A stretch of 64,000 nt of DNA from Candidatus Thiodictyon syntrophicum (GTDB lineage Bacteria > Pseudomonadota > Gammaproteobacteria > Chromatiales > Chromatiaceae). Positions 39,674 through 47,704 of the stretch are shown here, one piece after another. Both the position numbers and the translations under genes were made by a program. Each line of letters begins with the position of its first letter. The first letter of the stretch is position 1. Below the pieces are notes generated by a model. That model did not search any database, had not been told where the DNA came from, and saw only the letters and a list, made by a program, of their open reading frames with translations. The stretch is taken from the NCBI RefSeq assembly GCF_002813775.1, contig NZ_CP020370.1, positions 3,683,501-3,747,500 of the forward strand. Direction: 5' to 3'.

Positions 39674-40662
39674 GTACCCTGGCACCGCTCGCCATGCACG
39701 CCGTCCTGGCGTCCGCGACCCCCTGGCTGGTCCCGGCCGGGGTCATTCCACTCCCCGCGGCCGTGGAGAGTGCCGCGTTCACGGTGGCGGACCCAGAGGA
39801 TCTGCGCGTGTTCATCAATCGGCCGGGGACGGGGCGCACCCTCCAGTTGCGTATCGGGTCCGACCGGTTGCCGCGGGAGTTGCCGAGCCTGCCGCTGGTG
39901 GCCGCGGGGGCGACGACCTGCGGGCCCCTGGTGCTGGTGACCGGCGCCGACCCCGCCGGCGCCCCGTTGGCGGTGGCGCTGGATGCGCAGGGGGCCATCG
40001 CCTGGCAAACCCCCATCAGCGGTCCGCCGCCCAGCCGCTGGCCGTTGCCGGGCTGCCTGGACGGGCCCATGGCGCTCTGGCAGACGCGGCCCGGCACGCT
40101 GGAGGTCGCCGACCTGGGACCCGCGGGCCTGACCGGACAACGGTCCTTCCCGGTCGGCGGACCGCCCCTGGAGCTGGCCGTCGGGGGGGGCGCCGCCTGG
40201 GCGCTCTGGACCGCTTCCGGGGCCCCGCACGGGCTCGCCGTGCGGGGTGCCCAGGCGGCGCCCTTCGCCCTGCCGGTCGGCCGCGCCGATTCAGTGGCGA
40301 TCGGGGCCTGGACCGGGGGGGCGGCGGTGGCCTGGGTCCTGGGGTCCACCGCCGCCCTGGCACCGCTGGACCCGGCGACCGGCCGGGTGGGGGCGGTCGA
40401 GGAGACCGACCTGGGCGATACGGCCGGGGGCACCCTCGCGCTGGTACCCGGTCCGCGACCCCTGCTGTGGGCCCAGCGGCGGCGGGGGGACGAGGGCGAG
40501 GCGGTATCCTGGACCTCCCGCCTGAGCGGCCCGGCGGGCAGGACCATCACCATCGACGGCCTGGTGTACGACATCACCTGGTGGGAGGACCTCCTGGCGG
40601 TGCTGGGGACCAGCGAGCTGTGGCTGCTCCGAGCGGCCGGGGGCGGCGGCAGCAGTCCCTAG
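39670..40662 (+). CDS. Strand-rich, possibly propeller-like protein after the peptidase cargo
   Basis: The 330-residue protein starts with an ATGA overlap and consists of repeated short beta-strand units (VFINRPGTGRTLQLRIG, GPLVLVTGADPAG, VAWVLGSTAALAPLDP, LLWAQRRRG). These suggest a six- or seven-bladed propeller. It has no clear signal peptide. As the gene directly after a cargo peptidase it could be the inhibitor or immunity protein of that peptidase, or a loading factor. Neither is shown by the sequence. It is the last gene of the cargo block. Confidence 0.6.
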   Translation: MSTLAPLAMHAVLASATPWLVPAGVIPLPAAVESAAFTVADPEDLRVFINRPGTGRTLQLRIGSDRLPRELPSLPLVAAGATTCGPLVLVTGADPAGAPLAVALDAQGAIAWQTPISGPPPSRWPLPGCLDGPMALWQTRPGTLEVADLGPAGLTGQRSFPVGGPPLELAVGGGAAWALWTASGAPHGLAVRGAQAAPFALPVGRADSVAIGAWTGGAAVAWVLGSTAALAPLDPATGRVGAVEETDLGDTAGGTLALVPGPRPLLWAQRRRGDEGEAVSWTSRLSGPAGRTITIDGLVYDITWWEDLLAVLGTSELWLLRAAGGGGSSP

Positions 40663-40891
40663 TACCACATCATCGCCCTGTTCAAGGAGAACGAGCAGTT
40701 TCGCCAGACCCGTGGCCTGATCGAACGCGTCGCACAACACGAATCAAACCAAGTAAACGTCAAGCCTGACGGGGCTGTCACGCCGAGAGCGCAAAGGTGT
40801 GATCACGGTCAGGTCCATGCAATGCCGAAACTACCGGCATCTTTCGCCCTGGTGTACCCTGACCATCCCGCGTTTGCCGGGACCGCACCGG
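40663..40891 (+). other. Intergenic region with possible gene remnant
   Basis: Directly after the TAG at 40660-40662 the same frame continues with a plausible coding stretch (HIIALFKENEQF, then GLIERVAQHE) of about 30 codons. It has no start, and the sequence then becomes non-descript. It may be the tail of a lost gene. No terminator with a T-run was seen. The long frame of the next gene is open from 40799, but its family-typical start is at 40892. Confidence 0.3.
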
Positions 40892-43800
40892 ATGCCAAGC
40901 CCTGACACCGACCGCCCCATCCGCCTGTTGCACCTGTCGGATATCCACTTCCGTGCCGGTCAGGCGTGGGACTCAGACCCCGTCTTGCGCGCCTTGGTGC
41001 GGTTCATCGGCGAGGAAGTCCAAGGCGGGCTCAGTCCTGACTTGGTGGTCATCACCGGTGACCTAGCCTTCGCCGGCAAGGCCGATGAGTACCAACTCGC
41101 GCGTACCTGGCTGTTGGATCGGCTGTGGCCCGCCCTGTCGCCGGCCGCACCCCGAGCACTGCCGCGGGACGCGTTGCTGTTGGTACCCGGCAACCATGAC
41201 GTGGACCGCGGCGAGGTCGATGATGTGGCCAGCATGGTTCAGGAGGGTCTACTGACCAAGGCTGATCAGAACCGAATCGCCGCCGTCCTCAGCCACCCTG
41301 GCCAGCGCGCGGCCCTGACCAAGCGCCACGTCCCCTTTCTGGCCTTCTATGGGGACTGGCTCGGCGAGGCACCGCCCCTACCCTGGTGGCAGCGTAGCAT
41401 CTCGATTAACGGCCAGCGACTACACATCGCCGGGCTCGATTCCGCTTGGATAGCTTGCGGCGATCATGACCGCGGTAACCTCCTGCTCGGTAGCTACCAG
41501 CTCAGTCAGACGGTGCTTCACCCGGACGCCGACGGCGCCGACTGGCGCCTCGCCCTGCTGCACCACCCCTGGGACTACCTGGCGGAGTTCGACTGCGCCG
41601 AGGCGCGCCAGAGCATCCACCTGCACCGGGACCTGGTCCTGCGCGGCCACCTGCACGCGGGTGAGGCCGCCTTCATCCGGCCCCCGGACCCGGCCCGCGC
41701 CTGCCTGGAACTGGCCGCCGGCTGCGTCTACGACGGTAGCCGCCATCCCAACGCCTTCCAGTGGATCGAGTTGTGGCCCGACCCCAAGCGGGTGCGGGTG
41801 CAGTTGCGCGCCTGGGTCAAGGGCGCCTGGCAGATCGATCGGAACCAACCGGGCTGTGAAGATGGCGGGGCGGAGTTTCTCCTCGCCCCGCCCGATTCCG
41901 GGACCGCAGCGGGTGCAGCGCTGCCGCCCCCCGTCGATCCCCGCAAGTACCTGGCCGACCTCTGGACCGAGACCGCCCACCTCGCTATCCGCGGGCTGGT
42001 CACGGGCGGCGCCAAAGCCCACCGCTTTCCCATCGCCGACCTCTACATTGAACTCCAGGCAACCGGCGCGGCAACCGGGCCAGACCGCGAGCGCCAAGAC
42101 CCACACCTTAGCGCCCGTGCCGACCACCCCCTGCGCGCCGCCCTGGTCAACCCGCGGCTCGTCATCGTCGGCGACCCCGGCTGCGGCAAGACCACCTTCC
42201 TGCGTTGGGTCGCCCACTGCCTGGCCGCCGACCGGCTCGGCCGCGACCCGGGCGCCGCCGCCCAGCGCCTGGGCCTGGCACCCGGTCCGACCGGGGTTCG
42301 CCTGCCGCTCTTGGTCCCCATCGTCGACTGGCTCGACTTCATGGAGCGGGCCAAGGCCCGGCACCAGGGACCGCCGCTGGCCGAGTGCGCCGACTGGCTC
42401 CCGGAGTACCTGGGTTCCCGCGCCGAACACGCCAACCAGGGTCTGACGGCGGACGCCTTCCGCCGCCTGCTGACCGACGGTGAGGCCCTGATCCTACTCG
42501 ACGGACTCGACGAGGCCCCCGACCGACTCCAGCGCCAACAGGCGGCGACCCTGATCGAGCACCTGGCCCTGGCCTACCCGGACTGCCCCCTGGTCGTCAC
42601 CAGCCGCCCCGCCGCCCTCCAAGACACCCCCGTCCTGACCGGCTTCGCCCAGACCACGATCGAGGCCTTGGACCCCGGCGCCATCGACGGCTTCCTCGGG
42701 CGCTGGAGCCGCGCCCTCTTCGCGGACCATCCAGAACGCGCCCAGGCCCATCACGCTGAGCTGACCGCGGCGCTCGCCTCCCGCCCCGAGATCCGCCGCC
42801 TCGCCCGCAACACCGTCATGCTGACCGCGCTCGCCGTGGTGCACTGGAACGACAAGCGCCTGCCCGAGCAGCGCGCCGAGCTCTATGAATCCATCATCCG
42901 GTGGCTGAGCGAGGCCCGCGAGCGGCGCCCCGGGCGGGAAAAGCCGCAGCGCTGCCGCCAACTCCTGGCGGACCTGGCGCTCGCCATGCAGACCGAGGCC
43001 CGGGGCCGCCAGGTCCAGGTCAGCCGCCACTGGGCGGCCGAGCGCCTCGCCCACCGCTTCGGTCTGGCCGACGACGCCGAGGCCCGCGAGCGCGCCGACG
43101 CCTTCCTGGCGGAGGAGGAGATCGACAGTGGCCTCATCGTGCGCCGCGGCCACCAGCTCAAATTCTGGCACCTGACCTTTCAGGAATACCTGGCCGCCCA
43201 GGCCCTGGGCGGGCGCGGGGATGCCGAGCGGACCACGCTGCTCCTGAGCCCCGGCGTTACCGAGGTCCCCGCGCTCTATCGGCCGGAGTGGCGGGAGACG
43301 GTCCTGCTGCTGGGCGGCGTGCTCTGGTTGCAGGGTCAGGACCGGGTCGACGACCTGGTCGCCGCCGTCCTCCAGTCCTTGGGCGAGACCCCCACCCGGG
43401 CCGAACAGGCGCGCGCTGCTGGGCTCCTGGGCGCCCTGGTGCGGGATCTGGCCCCCTTCAGCTACCGCCCGGCGGACCCACGCTACGGCCAGTGCCTGAA
43501 TGCCGCAGTGGCCGTCTTCGACCCGGCACAGGCCGGCGCCATCCCGCTCGCCGATCGCATCGCCGCCGCCGACGCGCTCGCCCAGGCGGGCGACCCGCGA
43601 CTGGGCTGGACCCAACCCGGGCGCTGGGTGGCACTGCCCGGCGGGCGCTTCGCGATGGGTGCGCAGAGGCAGGACCAGGCGGTGCCGGGCTACGACCCCG
43701 AGGCCGACGACCACGAGGCCCCGGTTCACAGCGTGACCCTCGCCGACTTCCGGATCAGCCGCTTCCCGGTCACCGTTGCCGAGTTTGCCGGGTTTCTGGA

Positions 43801-44446
43801 CGACGAGGACAGCGCCGACCCCCGCTGGTGGCAGGCCGGCGGGGCGGACCAGCCCCCGGAGCCGAACGACTGGGAGTCCCAGCAGGCCTACCCCAGCCGG
43901 CCAGTCGTCAATCTTTCCTGGTATCAGGCCATGGCCTTCTGCGCCTGGCTGACCGGTAAGCTGGCCCGGCCCCAAGGCGCCGAGGGCACCCTCTGGTTGC
44001 CCCCGGGCCTCGCGGTGCGGCTGCCGACCGAGGCGGAGTGGGAATACGCCGCCCGCGGCGAGTCCGGTCGACGCTATCCCTGGGGCGACGCGCCGCCCGA
44101 CGCACAGCGCGCCAATTACGGCGAAACCAAGGTCGGGCACGAGACCCCGGTCGGCATCTTCCCCGGCGATTGCACCCCGGACGGCGTGCTGGACCTGGCC
44201 GGCAATGTCCTGGAGTGGTGCCTTGATGTCTACCGTAAGGAGTTCTATGCCGAGTGTCAGGGCCAAGGCACGGCGGTCGACCCCTGCGCCACTGGCGACG
44301 GCGGGTCGTCGCGCGTGCTGCGCGGCGGTGCTTTCGACGTCAGGGCCGGGGTCCTGCGCTCCTCGTTCCGGAACTGGTTCGAGTCCTGGGGCCGGGTCCA
44401 GGGCGTCGGGTTCCGCTGCGTCCTGGCCGCGCCCCGCCAGCCTTGA
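40892..44446 (+). CDS. Metallophosphoesterase - NACHT NTPase - FGE/C-type-lectin protein (putative DGR target)
   Basis: The 1184-residue protein combines three parts. Residues about 10-300 are a calcineurin-like phosphoesterase (HLSDIH 14-19, GDL near 57, GNHD 100-103, LRGHLH). Residues about 380-700 hold a NACHT-type STAND NTPase (Walker A GDPGCGKT 427-434, Walker B LLDGLDE near 537, TSRP), followed by helical repeats. Residues about 910-1184 are a formylglycine-generating-enzyme-like, C-type-lectin fold (FAMGAQRQ, RLPTEAEWEYAARGE, LRGGAF, GFRC). In this fold the last segment is the ligand-binding face that DGRs diversify. I infer a sensor-type conflict protein: ligand binding by the lectin part, NTP-driven switch, phosphoesterase effector. 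Start chosen at ATG 40892; 40799 is an in-frame alternative. Confidence 0.85.
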   Translation: MPSPDTDRPIRLLHLSDIHFRAGQAWDSDPVLRALVRFIGEEVQGGLSPDLVVITGDLAFAGKADEYQLARTWLLDRLWPALSPAAPRALPRDALLLVPGNHDVDRGEVDDVASMVQEGLLTKADQNRIAAVLSHPGQRAALTKRHVPFLAFYGDWLGEAPPLPWWQRSISINGQRLHIAGLDSAWIACGDHDRGNLLLGSYQLSQTVLHPDADGADWRLALLHHPWDYLAEFDCAEARQSIHLHRDLVLRGHLHAGEAAFIRPPDPARACLELAAGCVYDGSRHPNAFQWIELWPDPKRVRVQLRAWVKGAWQIDRNQPGCEDGGAEFLLAPPDSGTAAGAALPPPVDPRKYLADLWTETAHLAIRGLVTGGAKAHRFPIADLYIELQATGAATGPDRERQDPHLSARADHPLRAALVNPRLVIVGDPGCGKTTFLRWVAHCLAADRLGRDPGAAAQRLGLAPGPTGVRLPLLVPIVDWLDFMERAKARHQGPPLAECADWLPEYLGSRAEHANQGLTADAFRRLLTDGEALILLDGLDEAPDRLQRQQAATLIEHLALAYPDCPLVVTSRPAALQDTPVLTGFAQTTIEALDPGAIDGFLGRWSRALFADHPERAQAHHAELTAALASRPEIRRLARNTVMLTALAVVHWNDKRLPEQRAELYESIIRWLSEARERRPGREKPQRCRQLLADLALAMQTEARGRQVQVSRHWAAERLAHRFGLADDAEARERADAFLAEEEIDSGLIVRRGHQLKFWHLTFQEYLAAQALGGRGDAERTTLLLSPGVTEVPALYRPEWRETVLLLGGVLWLQGQDRVDDLVAAVLQSLGETPTRAEQARAAGLLGALVRDLAPFSYRPADPRYGQCLNAAVAVFDPAQAGAIPLADRIAAADALAQAGDPRLGWTQPGRWVALPGGRFAMGAQRQDQAVPGYDPEADDHEAPVHSVTLADFRISRFPVTVAEFAGFLDDEDSADPRWWQAGGADQPPEPNDWESQQAYPSRPVVNLSWYQAMAFCAWLTGKLARPQGAEGTLWLPPGLAVRLPTEAEWEYAARGESGRRYPWGDAPPDAQRANYGETKVGHETPVGIFPGDCTPDGVLDLAGNVLEWCLDVYRKEFYAECQGQGTAVDPCATGDGGSSRVLRGGAFDVRAGVLRSSFRNWFESWGRVQGVGFRCVLAAPRQP
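44336..44401 (+). other. Putative DGR variable region (VR1) in the FGE domain
   Basis: Codons for residues 1149-1170 lie between the invariant LRGGAF and GVGFRC motifs. Compared with the inverted copy at 45618-45683, 14 of 22 codons differ by 15 substitutions, all at first or second codon positions and none at a third. Flanking bases (18 before, 30 after) are identical. Adenine-directed mutagenesis of AAY-type template codons produces exactly such a pattern. No template repeat or reverse transcriptase is present in the window, so it would have to act from elsewhere. Confidence 0.7.
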
Positions 44447-44474
44447 CCCATGAATCCATTGACCCTTTCTTCAC

Positions 44475-44495
44475 ACGGACCGCGCAGCGGTCCGT
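44475..44495 (+). repeat. Hairpin downstream of VR1
   Basis: A 9-bp perfect stem (ACGGACCGC / GCGGTCCGT) with loop GCA lies 28 bases after the stop of the FGE protein. No T-run follows, so it is not a rho-independent terminator. Stem-loops just downstream of variable regions are known to promote DGR retrohoming. The same hairpin, with loop changed, follows VR2. Confidence 0.75.
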
Positions 44496-44510
44496 TCGCG
44501 ATTGACAATG

Positions 44511-44570
44511 CAATGACACTTTGTCAGTGTAAGTGTCACTGTCAATCACACTGACACGGCCTGTCAGTCC
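44511..44570 (+). repeat. CAGTGTCA/TGACACTG repeat block 1
   Basis: Several copies of TGACACT and its complement AGTGTCA occur within 60 bases, in both orientations, just before the HTH remnant at 44575. A longer related array lies at 45442-45512, next to the second hairpin. They could be operators for the adjacent HTH protein or part of the duplicated module. Confidence 0.6.
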
Positions 44571-44574
44571 TGCC

Positions 44575-44740
44575 ATGCAACTCACCCTCGAACAAGCCGC
44601 GGAACGTCTGGGCAAGTCCGTCCGCCAGGTACGCTACCTGATCCAGAGCGGTGTCCTGCCCGCCGCCAAGACCGGCGGGCGCTGGCTGATCGCCGCCGCG
44701 GCCTTCTCGTTCCCACGCGCAAGCAGCACTGCCGTCAAGT
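44575..44740 (+). pseudogene. Excisionase-like helix-turn-helix protein, 3' end degraded
   Basis: From ATG 44575 the first about 45 residues form a clean HTH_17/excisionase domain (LTLEQAAERLGKSVRQVRYL, then GGRWLI). After that the frame loses all character. A neighbouring frame near 44710 (RSHAQAALPS) looks like the expected continuation, so a frameshift followed by decay is likely. The open frame runs on to 45063 through repeat DNA. Such small DNA-binding proteins often regulate their own operator, and the CAGTGTCA repeats lie directly upstream. Confidence 0.5.
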
Positions 44741-45441
44741 CAAGCCTCACTTCCAGTCCGGCCTGGGGGCGCCGCACCCCAGTGCGGCCCGGCCTATCCG
44801 CAACACGCAACGCCGCGGTCGCTTGCGAGGTCGCGCCGCACTGGGGTGCGGCGCCCCCAGTGCCGGCTCCCGCCTCAGCGTGTGCGCTGTCGCGAGTGCA
44901 TCTGCCTCGTGAACGGCTCCAGCGATGTCACGCAGGTGTCGGGCGCTTCGCGCCCCGCAGCCCGCGGGCGCAGTTGGATCCAAGGCTTCAGCCTTGGCCT
45001 GCCGATCCAAGGCTGAAGCCTTGGACTCCAACTGGCCGGTGCCTCGGCTGGCCGGAACCATGAACACGGCCGCTGCGACGATCGGAGGCCTTCGGTGAAC
45101 GCCGGATGACCTTGTACCCGTGCAAAAAACCGGAGGTCGAGGCTTCAGCCGGATGCGGCGCCACGTCCCCCTGACGGCCATGAGGGGTTAGCCGTCGCCC
45201 CGGACATGGAAGCCCGCGGAGGGCGGAACTCCGCAGGAGGTTCCGCCGATGTCGCTTGGCGCGCAGCCTGTTGGCGTTTCGCGGCATCTGGGGCGCCTTG
45301 GGCGGCTGACCGTAGGGTCCGCTGTGCGGACCGCCGCCCGCAGCGCCGCAGCGCCACGGCGGATTCCGCGGCTCGGGTTGGTCGCGCGGGTCCCCGGTCC
45401 GCACAGCGGACCCTACGCCGGGTGCACAGCGGCGGGAGGCG
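44741..45441 (+). other. Non-coding, palindrome-rich spacer
   Basis: No credible gene. The stretch holds two copies of CCAAGGCT-xx-AGCCTTGG palindromes (about 44980-44997 and 45008-45025) and two GGTCCGC-xxx-GCGGACC palindromes (45316-45332 and 45396-45412). It also has scattered GC-rich decay products. The GGTCCGC type recurs at 62718-62742. They look like chromosomal REP-like elements collected between the two inverted copies of the FGE module. Confidence 0.6.
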
Positions 45442-45512
45442 TTGTCAGTGTCATTCACACTGACAGTGACAGTGACACTGACAGTGACACTGACAAAATG
45501 TCAGTCAGTGTC
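45442..45512. repeat. CAGTGTCA/TGACACTG repeat block 2
   Basis: A dense array of TGACAGTGACACTGACA-type units, largely alternating AGTGACAC and its partners, lies immediately downstream (on the minus strand) of the second hairpin. It is the counterpart of the block at 44511-44570 and has more units. It has short, irregular unit spacing and no spacers, so it is not a CRISPR array. Confidence 0.65.
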
Positions 45513-45519
45513 AAACGCA

Positions 45520-45542
45520 AACGGACCGCTCCGCGGTCCGTT
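45520..45542 (-). repeat. Hairpin downstream of VR2
   Basis: A 10-bp perfect stem (AACGGACCGC / GCGGTCCGTT) with a 3-base loop sits 30 bases downstream of the stop of the minus-strand FGE remnant. Position, stem sequence and distance mirror the hairpin after VR1. No T-run follows. Confidence 0.75.
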
Positions 45543-45572
45543 GGAAGAAGAAAGGGTCGAAGGATCGAAGGG

Positions 45573-46166
45573 TCAAGGCTGGCGGGACGCGGCCAGGACG
45601 CAGCGGAACCCGACGCCCGGGTCCCGGTCCCCGGGCCCGACCCCGCCCCGGACCGAGGAGCGCAGGAACCCGGCCCCGCCGCCGAAAGCACCGCCGCGCA
45701 GGAACCGCGGCGACCCGACCGCCCCCTGGTCCTCAGAATGGACGTCGTCGCACCACTCCCAACAGTTGCCGGCCAGGTCCTCCAGCCCAAGCTGCGCCTG
45801 CGCCGGGTGCAGAACGGTCTGGTTGACCTGGTAGCGGCCAAGCAGCAGGTGCCCGCGGTCCGTGTCGCCGCAGGCCATCCAGGCGGAGTCGAGCCCGGCG
45901 ACGTGCAGGCGTTGACCGCGGATCTCGATCGAGCGCTGCCACCAGGGGAGCTTCTGGGGCTTACCCAGCCAGTCGGCATAGAACTTGAGATAGGCGGCAA
46001 GGCGCTTGAGCAAGACCTTGCGTTGTGCCGGTGCGGCGAGGACCTTGGCCACCTGGTCCTGGTCGGCACCGCGTCCGATCTCGGCGGCGATGAAACGGGC
46101 CAGATCCCGTAACACCGGGTCCGCGTCCCACGCCGTGCCGGCACGGAAGTGGATATCCGAGAGTTT
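45573..46166 (-). pseudogene. Degraded second copy of the phosphoesterase-NACHT-FGE gene
   Basis: Reading the minus strand from about 46166, the frame encodes LSDIHFRAGTAWDADPVLRDL, jumps to LAAPAQRKVLLKRLAAYLKF, continues to LGRYQVNQTVLHP, then jumps to LGLEDLAGNCWEWCDDV and the FGE end with SRQP and stop. Compared with the gene at 40892, the GDL-GNHD block and the entire NACHT part are missing, yet the frame stays open across both joints. The 5' end is lost where the helicase fragment begins. No start codon is evident. Probably not functional, although its variable region is intact. Confidence 0.75.
45618..45683 (-). other. Putative DGR variable region (VR2) in the degraded copy
   Basis: Equivalent of 44336-44401 on the other strand, between LRGGAF and GVGFRC. 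Its variable codons are mostly Gly, Val, Asp and Pro (GGC, GGG, GTC, GAC, CCC), while third positions match VR1 throughout. One further difference, GTG versus TTC seven codons upstream of the first variable codon, does affect a third position and lies outside the core. Confidence 0.65.
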
Positions 46167-46184
46167 GATGCGGACCCTGATCCT

Positions 46185-46604
46185 GCAACGCATCTGTTCC
46201 AGCTCGGGACCCTGATCAACGTGGACCTGCCCTGGAACCCCTCCCGGCTGGAACAGCGCCTCGGCCGGATCAAGCGCTTCGGTCAGGCCCGGCGCAACGT
46301 CGACATGCTGAACCTCGTCTATGCCGAGACCCACGAGAAGGTCTACCGGGTCCTGTCCCGCCGGATGAAAGACAAGTTCGACATCTTCGGCGGACTCCCT
46401 GACACGATCGAAGATGACTGGATCGACAGCGTCGAGAAGCTCGAGGCCATGATGGACGAGTACATCCACCTGCGCCGCAAGGCCCGCGATGTCTTTGAAC
46501 TGCGCTACCAGGCGACGATCGACCCGGACCGCGACCGCTGGGAGCTATGCTCAAGGGTCTTGGCACGACGCGATGTTGTCGAGCGGCTTTCGGTGCCGTG
46601 GTGA
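46185..46604 (+). pseudogene. SNF2/HepA-type helicase, C-terminal fragment
   Basis: The frame contains INVDLPWNPSRLEQRLGRIKRFGQ, split here as INVDLPWNPSRLEQ and GRIKRFGQ, which is helicase motif V-VI with the arginine fingers. YRVLSRRMKDKFDIFGGLP and an ending helix follow. Everything upstream (Walker A, DExH, motif III) is missing. The 5' end runs into the minus-strand FGE remnant. Similar C-termini occur in SNF2-like helicases of anti-phage systems, but the fragment is too short to say which. It is a remnant of a lost gene. Confidence 0.7.
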
Positions 46605-46754
46605 TCCGCCTTCGGCTAACGGCGATGGCGCCCGCGCCACCCCGAAAGATGAAAGTTGCGGGCGCCATGGCCGTTCCCTCACCCGCCCTCTCCCAGAGGG
46701 AGAGGGGGAATTGGAGCGCGCTCCCGGCGCGACTTTCACGGTAAACCCGCCCAC

Positions 46755-46778
46755 AAAAAAGGCGGCTCACGCCGCCTT
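46755..46778 (-). terminator. Rho-independent terminator of the small membrane protein gene
   Basis: On the minus strand an 8-bp stem AAGGCGGC / GCCGCCTT with a GTGA loop is followed by a run of T (six A on the plus strand at 46755-46760). It lies 24 bases after the stop at 46802. Confidence 0.85.
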
Positions 46779-46801
46779 GTTCAGTCCCACAGAGTCCATG
46801 G

Positions 46802-46912
46802 TCAGCCGCCGCCAAAGCCCCCCAGGGCGTAGGGCACGAGGGGCACCAGGCAGATGGCGACAGCCATCCAAAGGGCAGTGTTGGTCTTGGAGCGCAGGGT
46901 TGCATCACTCAT
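46802..46912 (-). CDS. Small single-span membrane protein (36 residues)
   Basis: The minus-strand frame starts MSDATLRSKTNTALW, has one hydrophobic span (MAVAICLVPLVPYALGG) and ends GFGGG. A GAGGT ribosome site sits 7 bases before the ATG and a clean terminator follows, so it is very likely expressed as a single gene. I do not recognise the family. The size and single span suggest a small subunit or regulator of a larger membrane complex. Confidence 0.7.
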   Translation of the reverse strand: MSDATLRSKTNTALWMAVAICLVPLVPYALGGFGGG

Positions 46913-47176
46913 GGCAGTAACCTCAAGTCAGATGTCTGGGCCGTATCTCTGGTTCGTGTAGCAAGCTGGACAAGGGATTAGTGGTCGCTCCGGGAGGATC
47001 AGGACCCCGAAGCCTTGTCGCCTGCCTACGGTTCAAACTATAGGTTGCGCCAGCGGAAAGCTGAAATCGTTATTTCCTACCGTAACGATCAGATATTGAC
47101 GAGGCCGAACCGGATGCAGTAGCCCTTACAGATCTATCGCGGTGCCTGAGCGTGCTGCGGAACACCGGGCGCCGCC

Positions 47177-47704
47177 TCAGGTGCCCTGCCACCGCACCCA
47201 ACGCCGCACCCTCAGCTTGACCGCCCGCCCGGTCCGCCACGCCCAGGACGCCCGCACCCGCGCGAACAACGCCTCCTTCCAGCCGTACCAGCGCCGGTAA
47301 CCCGCGGCGAACCACGGCATCCGCATCAGCGCCGGCTGAGTCAGCGCGAACAGCCACGCCAGCACCGCGGTGCCGATCACCTTTGCCACCACGATCACCA
47401 TCAGTCCGGCCAACGCCGCGCCCTGGGCGATCAGCCACAGCGCGAGCAGCTTGACCGGCACCAGCCCCAGGGTGGGCAGCAGCAACACGACCAGCGCGGC
47501 GGGCGGCGACAGCCGCGCGACCGCGGCCTCGATCCGGCGCATGATCGGGATGCGGCCCAACCAGATCAGCGCACGACGCAGCGGCTCCCAGCCCCATTCC
47601 TCGAACAGGATCAGCAGCGCCAGCAGCCCGACGGCCAGGTGACGGAGCCCGCGGCCGACGACGCGCAGCAGGTCGAGCGCGGCCTGAACGCCTGGGCTTC
47701 TCAC
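47177..47704 (-). CDS. Integral membrane protein, unknown function
   Basis: GTG 47704 overlaps the upstream stop (GTGA) and gives 175 residues; an earlier GTG at 47716 is in frame. Hydrophobic helices lie at about 20-40, 65-90, 95-125 and possibly 125-145. The C-terminus is strongly basic (WRTGRAVKLRVRRWVRW). It forms an operon with the gene at 47701-48222. No transport or enzyme motif is seen. Confidence 0.75.
   Translation of the reverse strand: MRSPGVQAALDLLRVVGRGLRHLAVGLLALLILFEEWGWEPLRRALIWLGRIPIMRRIEAAVARLSPPAALVVLLLPTLGLVPVKLLALWLIAQGAALAGLMVIVVAKVIGTAVLAWLFALTQPALMRMPWFAAGYRRWYGWKEALFARVRASWAWRTGRAVKLRVRRWVRWQGT

Noticed and set aside
39674-40769. Continuation of the peptidase cargo frame through the next gene
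   Set aside because: Composition becomes Arg/Gly-rich shadow after 39670, where a well-formed gene starts in another frame.
44475-44495. Rho-independent terminator after the FGE gene
   Set aside because: Good stem but no following T-run; better explained as a DGR-type hairpin.
44533-45063. Full 176-residue HTH protein
   Set aside because: Only the first about 45 residues are a domain; the rest translates repeat and palindrome DNA.
45442-45512. CRISPR-like or iteron origin
   Set aside because: Unit spacing is irregular and no replication protein gene is nearby.
45249-46112. Plus-strand frame of 287 codons
   Set aside because: Antisense to the FGE remnant, which has recognisable motifs on the minus strand.
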